Positions 8,598 through 16,686 of a DNA stretch of 64,000 bases are shown here, piece after piece (position 1 is the stretch's first letter; every line of letters starts with the position of its first letter). Below the pieces are notes generated by a model. That model was not told where the DNA came from. It did not search any database and was given only the letters and a program-made list of their open reading frames with translations. The position numbers and the translations under genes are program-made. The stretch is from NCBI RefSeq assembly GCF_001280515.1, contig NZ_LBIQ01000030.1, positions 558,001 through 622,000 of the forward strand, in the 5' to 3' direction. The stretch comes from Mangrovimonas sp. ST2L15. GTDB lineage: Bacteria > Bacteroidota > Bacteroidia > Flavobacteriales > Flavobacteriaceae.

Positions 8598-9350
8598 ATG
8601 AAAATCCCCGCCGGAAAGAAAATATATTTTGCTTCAGACAACCATTTAGGTGCTCCCACATACAAAGAGTCATTGCCTAGGGAGAAGAAGTTTGTGGCAT
8701 GGTTGGATGAAGTTAAGGAGGATGCAGCCGCCATTTTTCTGTTGGGTGATTTGTTCGATTTTTGGTTTGAATACAAAACCGTTATTCCAAAGGGTTTTAC
8801 TCGAACTTTAGGGAAGCTAGCTGAAATTACTGATTCTGGAATTCCTGTCTTTTTCTTTGTGGGCAACCACGATTTGTGGATGAATGGGTATTTTGAAGAA
8901 GAACTGAACATTCCAGTCTATCACAAACCTCAAGAATTTGTTTTCAACAACAAGGTATTTTTAATTGGTCATGGTGACGGATTGGGACCGGGAGACAAAG
9001 GATACAAACGAATGAAAAAAGTCTTTACCAATCCCTTTTGTAAATGGCTATTCAGGTGGTTACACCCCGATTTGGGCGTTAAATTGGCAACATACCTTTC
9101 GGTGGAAAACAAATTGATATCAGGAGAAGAAGATGCTAAATTTTTAGGGGAAGATAACGAGTGGTTGGTGCAATACTGTAAACGAAAACTGGAGACCAAT
9201 GCCATTGATTATTTTGTGTTTGGTCACCGGCACTTACCACTGGAAATAGACCTAGGAGGGAATTCCCAATACATCAATTTAGGAGACTGGATCGGCTATT
9301 ACACCTATGGCGTTTTTGATGGGGAGAAGATGACTTTGGAAAAATATTAA
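8598..9350 (+). CDS. lpxH: UDP-2,3-diacylglucosamine diphosphatase
   Basis: A 250-residue metallophosphoesterase of lipid A synthesis that cleaves UDP-2,3-diacylglucosamine to lipid X at the inner membrane. All motifs of the fold are present: D14-x-H16 (ASDNHLG), GD51LFDFW, G-N90-H91-D92, GH124GD and GHRHLP. The LpxH-type insert GDGLGPGDKGYKRMKK follows the fourth motif. Length fits the family. Its stop overlaps the stop of the convergent MFS gene by 4 nt. Confidence 0.92.
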   Translation: MKIPAGKKIYFASDNHLGAPTYKESLPREKKFVAWLDEVKEDAAAIFLLGDLFDFWFEYKTVIPKGFTRTLGKLAEITDSGIPVFFFVGNHDLWMNGYFEEELNIPVYHKPQEFVFNNKVFLIGHGDGLGPGDKGYKRMKKVFTNPFCKWLFRWLHPDLGVKLATYLSVENKLISGEEDAKFLGEDNEWLVQYCKRKLETNAIDYFVFGHRHLPLEIDLGGNSQYINLGDWIGYYTYGVFDGEKMTLEKY

Positions 9351-10612
9351 TCTTCCTCATGTGCTTCCATATCCTTGGTTAAATCCAAGCGTCTAAAGGA
9401 AGGTGACACCAAACCTGTGGTGATTACGGTTAATAAGGTCATAGTACCTCCAAAAACGACTGCAGTGACTGTTCCCATAAGTTTTGCGGTTAGACCACTT
9501 TCAAAAGCACCCAATTCGTTTGAGGAACCTACAAAAATGGAGTTGACCGATGAGACGCGTCCACGCATATGATCTGGGGTTTTAAGTTGTAAAATGGTTT
9601 GCCGAATCACCACCGAAACGCCATCAAATACACCACTAAAGAATAAAGCGGCCAAGGAGATCCAAAAGTATTGTGACAAACCAAAAACAATAATACTTAC
9701 CCCAAATCCAAACACGGCCCCGAGCAACTTAAATCCAGCTTTTTTGCTTAAAGGCATGTAGGCGGTTACCAACATGGTAAGCAAAGAACCTACTGCGGGA
9801 GCTGCCCGTAAAACGCCGAACCCTTGGGAGCCTACTTTTAGAATGTCTTGGGCAAAAACCGGTAATAAGGCTACGGCACCTCCAAACAAAACAGCAATCA
9901 TATCTAAGGTGATGGCTCCTAAAATGGCTTGGTTTCCAAACACAAATTGAATGCCTTCTTTCAAACTTTTTCCTACCGATTCCCCAATTTTAGGATTGAG
10001 AATGGGCTTTTTGGAAATATTAAATAACGCAGCCAGCGCTAAGACTACGCAACCAAAAATAAAAAGCATGGTCCAATGAACCCCTATCCAGTGAATGGAA
10101 AACCCAGCTAGGGCAGGTCCCATTACGGCAGCCATTTGCCAGGTAGAGCTACTCCAAGTGGCGGCATTGGGGTAAAGTTTTTTGGGAACAATCAAAGCCA
10201 CTAGGGAGAATACCGTAGGGCCAATGAAAGCGCGAACAAAGCCACCAAGAAATACCAAAAAGTAAATGGCATACAGGATGAGCTTGGTGTTCCAGTCGGC
10301 CACAATCTGATCCCAGGTTAAAAGGAACAGGGCAAAACTGATAAAAGAAAACGCTACAATACACTTGATGAGTAGATTTCGTTTTTCATTCTGATCGACA
10401 AAATGACCCGCATAAAGCGCCATTAGGACCGCGGGTACAACTTCCATCAATCCGATGATACCCAATGAAAAGGGATCTTTGGTCATGGAATACACTTCCC
10501 ATTCAATCACTATAAATTGCATGGACCAGGCAAAAACCAAGGCAAACCTGACAATAAGGAATATATTGAACTCTTTTATACGAAGTGAAGCGTATGGGTC
10601 TTTTTTGGCCAT
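9347..10612 (-). CDS. MFS transporter, EntS/MFS_3-like
   Basis: A 421-residue inner-membrane protein with about 12 predicted helices. The N-terminus (LRIKEFNIFLIVRFALVFAW) and the loop GHFVDQNEKRN match the MFS_3 exporters related to enterobactin exporter EntS and macrolide exporters. The late stretch MRGRVSSVNSIFVGSSNELGAFESG is characteristic of the same group. Substrate unknown. Transcribed alone from a promoter at 10635-10642. Confidence 0.88.
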   Translation of the reverse strand: MAKKDPYASLRIKEFNIFLIVRFALVFAWSMQFIVIEWEVYSMTKDPFSLGIIGLMEVVPAVLMALYAGHFVDQNEKRNLLIKCIVAFSFISFALFLLTWDQIVADWNTKLILYAIYFLVFLGGFVRAFIGPTVFSLVALIVPKKLYPNAATWSSSTWQMAAVMGPALAGFSIHWIGVHWTMLFIFGCVVLALAALFNISKKPILNPKIGESVGKSLKEGIQFVFGNQAILGAITLDMIAVLFGGAVALLPVFAQDILKVGSQGFGVLRAAPAVGSLLTMLVTAYMPLSKKAGFKLLGAVFGFGVSIIVFGLSQYFWISLAALFFSGVFDGVSVVIRQTILQLKTPDHMRGRVSSVNSIFVGSSNELGAFESGLTAKLMGTVTAVVFGGTMTLLTVITTGLVSPSFRRLDLTKDMEAHEED

Positions 10613-10634
10613 TTGGTTTTGGGAATTGGAAACT

Positions 10635-10642
10635 CAAATGTA
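10635..10642 (-). promoter_or_regulatory. -7 element of the MFS gene
   Basis: Minus-strand TACATTTG fits TAnnTTTG, 23 nt upstream of the ATG at 10612. Confidence 0.5.
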
Positions 10643-10681
10643 CAATTTGAAATTGGGTTTAGGAATTCTATTAGAAGTAAA

Positions 10682-11785
10682 TTAAGAGGCTATAAGTTTA
10701 AATTCTACCCGTCTATTTTGCTCCCGTCCAGCATCCGTTTTATTACTTGCTTTGGGCTTGGAGCTCCCAAAACCAAACCATTTAATTCTCTGCGAATCCA
10801 AACCTTTTTGAATCAAATAGTCTGATACGGCTTTGGCGCGTTGTTCAGATAGCTCTTGGTTTCTTTCAGATGTTCCCACGTCATCTGTATGACCATAAAT
10901 CTCCACAGACAGGTTGGGATGTTTTTTTAAATGCTCGTAAAGGGCATTCAATTCGTCTTTGGAGTTTGGAAGGAGGATGGATTTATCAAATTCGAAAAGA
11001 ACATTTTTTAAGGTGTAGACTGTTTGTTCTTCAAAGCTTACTGAAGATTGTTTTGCAGGTTTTTCAATCTGTTTTATCGGTTTAAGATGAAGGGGCTTTA
11101 TCTCGACATCATCAATGTAGTAATATCCCATGGGCTTCAATTCATTGCTTTCAAGCTTTTCCACATCAGCATTCAAATTGCTTTCAAAATTGCCAATAAG
11201 AAAATAGGTCTCAAACCCTTTGGCTTTGTAAGTGGTTTTTATTTCTACCCATTGGGTTTTATCATTTACATACCCCTTATTAAAAATAGGTCTGTAACTA
11301 ACATTACTTGATTTTTCTGCAATCCTTTTAGCATTGATGGCTCTATCATAATTAATGTTACTCAATTGATGGTCTAAAAAATAAACCCCAAAATGTTTAA
11401 TGGCTCTGTTGGATAGTTCTGCGAGACTGACATAAAATGAGATCTGATACGTGCTGTCTTTTTCTAAAGTAGTGGCCAAGGTTCCTTGAATGTATTCGCG
11501 GTAATTTCCATAGGCAAATCCATAAAAACCAGCATAACCCTTTCCTGTTCTCGCTTTTTGGTACCCGTTGAAATTTTTGTAACCTACTATCTGACTACAC
11601 TCATTAAAATAATCGGGTGTCCCACCTGTTGGGCGCAACCAATGGTTTACACCATTGCCTCCTTCTTTGAGGCTGATATAGCCAATGCTTTCTGGGCAGT
11701 TTTTATAATCTTCAAAGCTGGAATTTAAAACCAAGTTTTGAGCATAAAGCCCTGAACAAAATAGAAAAAGAAAGAAAAATCTCAT
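10682..11785 (-). CDS. OmpA family protein
   Basis: A 367-residue exported protein: signal peptide MRFFFLFLFCSGLYAQ, an N-terminal carbohydrate-binding-like beta domain (NLVLNSSFEDYKNCPESIGY onward), then a C-terminal OmpA peptidoglycan-binding domain. In the latter, VEIYGHTDDVGTSERNQELS and QRAKAVSDYLIQKG are the usual signature, with the Arg of REQNRRVEFKL. It is expected to tether the outer membrane to the cell wall. A GTG at 11812 extends the frame by nine residues, directly after the recJ stop, but the ATG at 11785 places the signal peptide properly. It is the last gene of the minus-strand run starting at 15843. Confidence 0.88.
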   Translation of the reverse strand: MRFFFLFLFCSGLYAQNLVLNSSFEDYKNCPESIGYISLKEGGNGVNHWLRPTGGTPDYFNECSQIVGYKNFNGYQKARTGKGYAGFYGFAYGNYREYIQGTLATTLEKDSTYQISFYVSLAELSNRAIKHFGVYFLDHQLSNINYDRAINAKRIAEKSSNVSYRPIFNKGYVNDKTQWVEIKTTYKAKGFETYFLIGNFESNLNADVEKLESNELKPMGYYYIDDVEIKPLHLKPIKQIEKPAKQSSVSFEEQTVYTLKNVLFEFDKSILLPNSKDELNALYEHLKKHPNLSVEIYGHTDDVGTSERNQELSEQRAKAVSDYLIQKGLDSQRIKWFGFGSSKPKASNKTDAGREQNRRVEFKLIAS

Positions 11786-11812
11786 AACAAGCGGAACGAA
11801 AAGACGACTCAC

Positions 11813-13498
11813 TTATTTTATGTCCCTTAATTTTAATTGCAAGGAAGTCTGTCCGTTCCAGTGGTTTTCATCTACCGAATAGACTGCTTTAAAGGTTTTT
11901 GGTTTTTCGATAAGAGGTAACTTCTCACCCAATCCAAAGCCTATGGCCACAAAGGAGTCGCTGTCATTTTGTTTGACATTAATCCTGAGGTGTGAGCCAT
12001 CTCCCACACATTTTCCATAACCGGTATCTTGAAGGTCTTCTGTCATAAAAATGGGAGTCATGTTACCTGGACCAAAGGGTGCAAATTGTTTTAGAATGCG
12101 GTAAAACTTAGGCGTGATATCACTTAAAGGAATCTGGGCATCAATTTTAATTTCAGGGGTTAAAAGGGTTTTGTCAATGGTGTTTGAAACCACATCTTCA
12201 AAAGCTTGTTTAAAGGCTTCGTAGTTTTCTTCTTTAAGCGTTAACCCGGCAGCATACTTATGACCACCAAACTGCTCAATGTGGTCGCTACAGGCTTCCA
12301 AGGCATTATAAACATCAAACCCACTCACCGATCGAGCTGATGCAGCCAGCTTATCACCACTTTTTGTAAATACCAAAGTGGGTCTGTAGTAGGTTTCGGT
12401 TAATCGGGAGGCGACAATGCCAATGACTCCTTTGTGCCAAGAATCTTGATACACAACGGTTGTGTAACGTTCTATTTCGTTTTTCTCCAGAATTTGCTCC
12501 AGCGCTTCTTCTGTAATACGGCTGTCTTCTTCTTTTCTATCAGAATTATAGGTTTCAATGGCCTTTGCAAATTCTACGGCTTTTGAATAATCTATTTCCG
12601 TTAATAATTCCACGGCATGATTGCCATGTTTCATACGTCCAGCCGCATTGATACGAGGTGCAATAATAAACACCACATCGGTGATGGTCAATTGGTCTTT
12701 TTTTACTTGAGCAATAATGGCTTCAAATCCAGGTCTTGGTTGGGTATTGATCACCTGCAAACCAAAATAGGCCAAGACTCTATTCTCTCCTGTAATAGGG
12801 ACAATATCAGCACCTATGGCGGTAGCTACTAGATCAAGATACTCCATAAGATCTTCTGGCGTTTCTCCCTGTTTGGAAGCCAAGGCCTGAATCAATTTAA
12901 AACCCACACCACATCCGCATAATTCTTTGTAAGGATATTTGCAATCTTCCCGTTTGGGATCCAAAACAGCCACCGCTTTTGGAAGTTCTTTACCAGGCCT
13001 GTGGTGGTCACATATAATAAAATCGATGCCTTTTTCTTGGGCGTAAGAAACTTTATCTAATGCTTTGATCCCGCAATCCAGAGCAATGATGAGACTGAAT
13101 TCGTTATCATGGGCAAAGTCAATACCTTTAAAAGAGACCCCATAGCCTTCATCATACCTGTCCGGAATGTAAGTAGCCACCAAATCAGTCCGGGTCCTTA
13201 AATAGGTGCTCATTAAGGAAACCGCGGTAGTACCGTCAACGTCATAATCACCATAAACCAAAATTCGTTCATCATTGATTAAAGCTGTTTTAATGCGTTC
13301 TACAGCTCGATCCATATCGGTCATTAAAAACGGATCGTGCAAATCACCCAAACTTGGGCGAAAAAAGGTTTTGGCTTCTTCAAAGGTTTCAATACCACGT
13401 TGAACCAGCAAACTCGCAACTGCACTTTCCACCTGTAAATCGTTGGAAAGGGTAGCTACTTTTTCTGGTTGAGGTTTGGGTTTGATGGTCCAACGCAT
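11813..13498 (-). CDS. recJ: Single-stranded-DNA-specific exonuclease RecJ
   Basis: A 561-residue 5'-3' ssDNA exonuclease of the DHH superfamily used in recombination and mismatch repair. The signatures are YGDYDVDGTTAVSLM (motif I), IIALDCGIKA (motif II), DFIICDHHRPG (the DHH motif) and the late SVSGFDVYNALEACSDHIEQFGGHKYAAG of the DHHA1 region. The frame reaches a TTG at 13504, adjacent to the upstream stop, but the ATG at 13498 is the more likely start. Length is normal for RecJ. Confidence 0.95.
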   Translation of the reverse strand: MRWTIKPKPQPEKVATLSNDLQVESAVASLLVQRGIETFEEAKTFFRPSLGDLHDPFLMTDMDRAVERIKTALINDERILVYGDYDVDGTTAVSLMSTYLRTRTDLVATYIPDRYDEGYGVSFKGIDFAHDNEFSLIIALDCGIKALDKVSYAQEKGIDFIICDHHRPGKELPKAVAVLDPKREDCKYPYKELCGCGVGFKLIQALASKQGETPEDLMEYLDLVATAIGADIVPITGENRVLAYFGLQVINTQPRPGFEAIIAQVKKDQLTITDVVFIIAPRINAAGRMKHGNHAVELLTEIDYSKAVEFAKAIETYNSDRKEEDSRITEEALEQILEKNEIERYTTVVYQDSWHKGVIGIVASRLTETYYRPTLVFTKSGDKLAASARSVSGFDVYNALEACSDHIEQFGGHKYAAGLTLKEENYEAFKQAFEDVVSNTIDKTLLTPEIKIDAQIPLSDITPKFYRILKQFAPFGPGNMTPIFMTEDLQDTGYGKCVGDGSHLRINVKQNDSDSFVAIGFGLGEKLPLIEKPKTFKAVYSVDENHWNGQTSLQLKLRDIK

Positions 13499-13504
13499 GG
13501 GCAA

Positions 13505-15418
13505 TTATTCTTTGACTCTGATATAACTTGAATAAATCTCTTGATCGTTTTTTAAAACAACCACTTTGTAATATTGATTCTTAGTAAGATACGATAAATT
13601 TAAATCAATTGGTCCAGATTTAAAATTTGGATAATAATGTTCTTCATATACTTGGTCCTCCTTCTCTCTATCAACAATTTTAATGGTCACTTTTCCAGCT
13701 GTATTTGAAAAGTAATCAATGCTTACTGGGCCATAAGTATTTCTAGGAAAGGCCGTCACCTTTTCAGCTGTATCTAAATGATACGTCTTGGTTGAATAGA
13801 CTTTAAAGTTATAAACGATATCATTTCCAAAATCGGAATTGAAGTGTTTAATAGCCCGTCCCTGTAAATCCTCAAATCTAATTTCTCCTCTGCCAGCCGT
13901 ATCGTGGTACCAAAAATCAAGACCATCGCCTACACTATCGGTCAATTTAAATTGATAGAGACCTTCTTTTAGTCGGATGGTATCCCGATACACTTTATTC
14001 GGTTTGATTTCGGTGGTATCTTTTACAAAAATAGATTGCCCTTCAGCATTTGTGAAACCATAGATGTTTTCACTTTGTTTTTGGTTGGTTTTATAATAAA
14101 CAACAAATTCTTTTGGGAGGTGGTCAGGACGTTTGTACTCGGTCTCCAAAGAATTGTCATGAGAAAAAGCATCCTTTTTCCCATTTGGCTTACTTAAACG
14201 GATTTGAAACATAGCAGTTTCCTTGTCTGTAAAAATGATTTCAGGGAGTTTCAGTTCTTGTGTTTCTCCAAATGCTAAATAACCTTTCCATTGGTAGGTT
14301 TTTTGAGGTTCACCTTTCAAACCATACTGAATGTCTAAGCTCTCCAATGCTTTAGAACCATTGTTTTTTATTTTGATAATGGGATAGCCCAAAGTAGGAT
14401 TTCGTCTGCTGTTCACATCCGATCCTGAAGGTTCGATGACTTCCAAAAGGGATACATCGTTTTGATTGTTGGGAGCTTCATATTCAATCACATAGGCCGT
14501 GATGACTTCATCTGCGCTAGGGTCTTCGGTTTCATAAGGTTCCATGTTGATGTCCATCACAAAAGGTTGCCCTTTTTCTATGGGTAGCACCAATTCATCG
14601 GGTTGCAGCAAATATCCGGGACACCAATTGGCCCGATCAAAAATCCAAGTACCAGCTTGGGGATATAAAGGGTTGCTTCCACAGCTCGTCCAAACATCTT
14701 TATGATCTATTAATTTATCATTTACTAACACCTCCCGATATTTACTGCAAAACTCACCGCAACCATTGGCGTCCATACCATGTCCGGTATGAAGAATTTT
14801 AATTTTAGCAACGCTCGTTTTTTTGTGAAGTTTGATATTTTGAGGAGTTAGGTGGCTTTCAATGGGGTTGTTTTTATCTCCATATCGAAACTTGCCATCA
14901 TACACTTTATGAATGGCTAAAGGATGAGCAACAGGTTCTCCAAAAGTGATTTCAAAATCAACAGAAATCTTCCAGCCTCGTTGTTTGTTGTCTTCATAAC
15001 CCGTATGAATGTATTCCACTTCAATATCATCTCTCAGTAACATGCTGAAATCAGTGACATCCAATTGCCATTTGAAGCTCCAGTCCTTTTGATAAAAGGC
15101 GCCATAAGGTGTCAGCATCCTAGCAATTTCATAAACGGTGGTGTCTTTTTTGGAACGGATGTTAATCTTGTCGGCATAATCCCAGTGGGCGCAGTTGATG
15201 GAATCAGGACACTCAAAAGTTAAGTTTAAAATGATACTCCTGATATCTCGTTTTTTACTAGGAAATTTCACCCAATGTTTATAACTGTTTTCCCCTTTGG
15301 AAGGGTCAGTGACAATGACTTCCTGATTATGGGAAATGACATGGGACTTATTTTGGGCCAATAGAAAATGGGTGCCTCCAAGAATGAGGAAGCACCCTAT
15401 TAAAATTCTTAATTTCAT
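13505..15418 (-). CDS. PNGase F-like peptide-N-glycosidase-related protein
   Basis: A 637-residue exported protein (signal peptide ending LLAQ). Residues about 60-310 align by eye with PNGase F of Elizabethkingia, which removes N-glycans from asparagine: FECPDSINCAHWDYADKINI versus NECPNKTCDEWDRYANVYV, YEIARMLTPY, NGCGEFC, and TWIFDRANWCPG. The catalytic Asp60 and Glu206 of PNGase F correspond to Asp80 and Glu222 here. Glu118 has no clear counterpart (HTGY in place of TETW). The C-terminal 300 residues are beta-rich and end in a segment (YYKVVVLKNDQEIYSSYIRV) resembling a type IX secretion sorting tail. It sits in a packed run between the osmC-like gene and recJ. The homology is confident; activity is uncertain. 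Confidence 0.8.
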   Translation of the reverse strand: MKLRILIGCFLILGGTHFLLAQNKSHVISHNQEVIVTDPSKGENSYKHWVKFPSKKRDIRSIILNLTFECPDSINCAHWDYADKINIRSKKDTTVYEIARMLTPYGAFYQKDWSFKWQLDVTDFSMLLRDDIEVEYIHTGYEDNKQRGWKISVDFEITFGEPVAHPLAIHKVYDGKFRYGDKNNPIESHLTPQNIKLHKKTSVAKIKILHTGHGMDANGCGEFCSKYREVLVNDKLIDHKDVWTSCGSNPLYPQAGTWIFDRANWCPGYLLQPDELVLPIEKGQPFVMDINMEPYETEDPSADEVITAYVIEYEAPNNQNDVSLLEVIEPSGSDVNSRRNPTLGYPIIKIKNNGSKALESLDIQYGLKGEPQKTYQWKGYLAFGETQELKLPEIIFTDKETAMFQIRLSKPNGKKDAFSHDNSLETEYKRPDHLPKEFVVYYKTNQKQSENIYGFTNAEGQSIFVKDTTEIKPNKVYRDTIRLKEGLYQFKLTDSVGDGLDFWYHDTAGRGEIRFEDLQGRAIKHFNSDFGNDIVYNFKVYSTKTYHLDTAEKVTAFPRNTYGPVSIDYFSNTAGKVTIKIVDREKEDQVYEEHYYPNFKSGPIDLNLSYLTKNQYYKVVVLKNDQEIYSSYIRVKE

Positions 15419-15420
15419 AG

Positions 15421-15843
15421 TTAGTGATTGTGGTAATGGATAGCAATCTTTATTTCAGCAAATTGACGGAACATTTCCATGACGCCACAATATCTTTCAA
15501 CTGATAAATCTACCGCCTTTTTAATTTTCTTTTCATCCAATTCGCTTCCGTGAAAGTGATATTCTACCAACACTTTATTGTAGTATTTTGGGTGTTCTTC
15601 GGTAAGTTCCCCATGTACATCTATTTTGAACTTGGTGTATTCAACTCTCATTTTTTTAAGAAGAGACACCACATCCAAGCCAGAACACCCTGCTAATGAC
15701 GACAGCATCAAAGCTTTTGGGCGCAGGCCTTCACTTTGTCCACCATGTTCTGGAGAGGCTTCTATAAAAAAGGTGTTGCCACTAGGGTTGTTTGATTCGA
15801 ATAGCATCCCTGATTCCCATTGAGTTGTCACTAAATCTGTCAT
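15421..15843 (-). CDS. OsmC family protein
   Basis: A 140-residue OsmC/Ohr-fold protein. The first redox cysteine is in SLAGCSGLDVVSLLKKM and the second in VERYCGVMEMFRQFAEI, the positions of the peroxidatic and resolving cysteines that reduce organic peroxides. The pattern is closer to the YhfA-like OsmC group than to Ohr. It is first in a minus-strand run whose next gene starts 3 nt after its stop. A -7 box lies at 15874-15881. Confidence 0.9.
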   Translation of the reverse strand: MTDLVTTQWESGMLFESNNPSGNTFFIEASPEHGGQSEGLRPKALMLSSLAGCSGLDVVSLLKKMRVEYTKFKIDVHGELTEEHPKYYNKVLVEYHFHGSELDEKKIKKAVDLSVERYCGVMEMFRQFAEIKIAIHYHNH

Positions 15844-15873
15844 CTAAATAAAATTTTTTGTTACTTGAAGTTT

Positions 15874-15881
15874 CAAAAATA
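15874..15881 (-). promoter_or_regulatory. -7 element of the osmC-like gene run
   Basis: Minus-strand TATTTTTG fits TAnnTTTG, 31 nt upstream of the ATG at 15843. Confidence 0.4.
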
Positions 15882-15909
15882 CCACTTAAAAATCTAAAAA
15901 AGAACAATT

Positions 15910-16500
15910 ATGCCGTTAGTTACACCCTTACCTGCAGACCATGATTTAGAAACCAAAGAATTGGCAAATTTCTTTAATGAAACCTTGGGCTTTTGTCCTA
16001 ATTCTGTGTTGACTATGCAACATAGACCCGCCATTTCGAAAGCTTTTATAAATCTCAATAAAGCCGTTATGGCCAATGAAGGGAAGGTTACTTCTGCACT
16101 AAAGCGGATGATTGCCTGGGTAAGCAGTAATGCTACCGGTTGTAGGTATTGTCAAGCCCATGCCATAAGGGCTGCAGAACGCTATGGTGCCGAACAAGAA
16201 CAACTGGATAATATTTGGGATTACAGGACGCACCCCGCTTTTAGTGAAGCAGAGCGGGCGGCATTGGATTTTAGTTTGGCGGCCTCCCAAGTTCCCAATG
16301 GTGTAACTGAGGAAATAAAAACAAGACTTTATGAATACTGGAATGAGGGGGAAATTGTAGAAATGTTAGGTGTGATTTCTTTATTTGGTTATCTAAACCG
16401 GTGGAATGATAGTATGGCGACAACAATTGAACAAGGTGCTGTAGCAAGTGGTGAACAATATCTGAGTAAGCATGGTTGGGAGAAAGGGAAGCATCTTTAA
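15910..16500 (+). CDS. Carboxymuconolactone decarboxylase / AhpD-like protein
   Basis: A 196-residue all-helical protein of the AhpD/CMD fold. The redox motif CRYCQAH (C-x-x-C-x-x-x-H type) lies in the middle helix, as in AhpD-like alkylhydroperoxidases. Residues before it (LKRMIAWVSSNATGCRYC) match the peroxidase-related CMD group. A thiol-dependent peroxide-detoxifying role is likely, and the divergent osmC-like gene nearby fits that. It is monocistronic. Confidence 0.88.
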   Translation: MPLVTPLPADHDLETKELANFFNETLGFCPNSVLTMQHRPAISKAFINLNKAVMANEGKVTSALKRMIAWVSSNATGCRYCQAHAIRAAERYGAEQEQLDNIWDYRTHPAFSEAERAALDFSLAASQVPNGVTEEIKTRLYEYWNEGEIVEMLGVISLFGYLNRWNDSMATTIEQGAVASGEQYLSKHGWEKGKHL

Positions 16501-16559
16501 AAAGTTTTTATAGGGAGAGAGAAATAAAAGAAATCTTGTTACGTACATTACATTATTTG

Positions 16560-16586
16560 ATGGTTAACTTTTTATAATTTAACCAT
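16560..16586. promoter_or_regulatory. Inverted repeat upstream of the DUF3604 operon
   Basis: ATGGTTAA (16560-16567) and its exact complement TTAACCAT (16579-16586) are separated by 11 nt. A further GTTAAC half-site lies near 16614. The repeat is about 100 nt upstream of the first DUF3604 gene. It could be a regulator site; no regulator is adjacent. Confidence 0.3.
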
Positions 16587-16686
16587 TTACCTTTTAAATT
16601 ATCTTTTTAAAATGTTAACTTAGTAGACCCTTGAGTTAATTGAAGCTACACCAATTACATTTTTGTTGACTTAACACATAGGTTCT

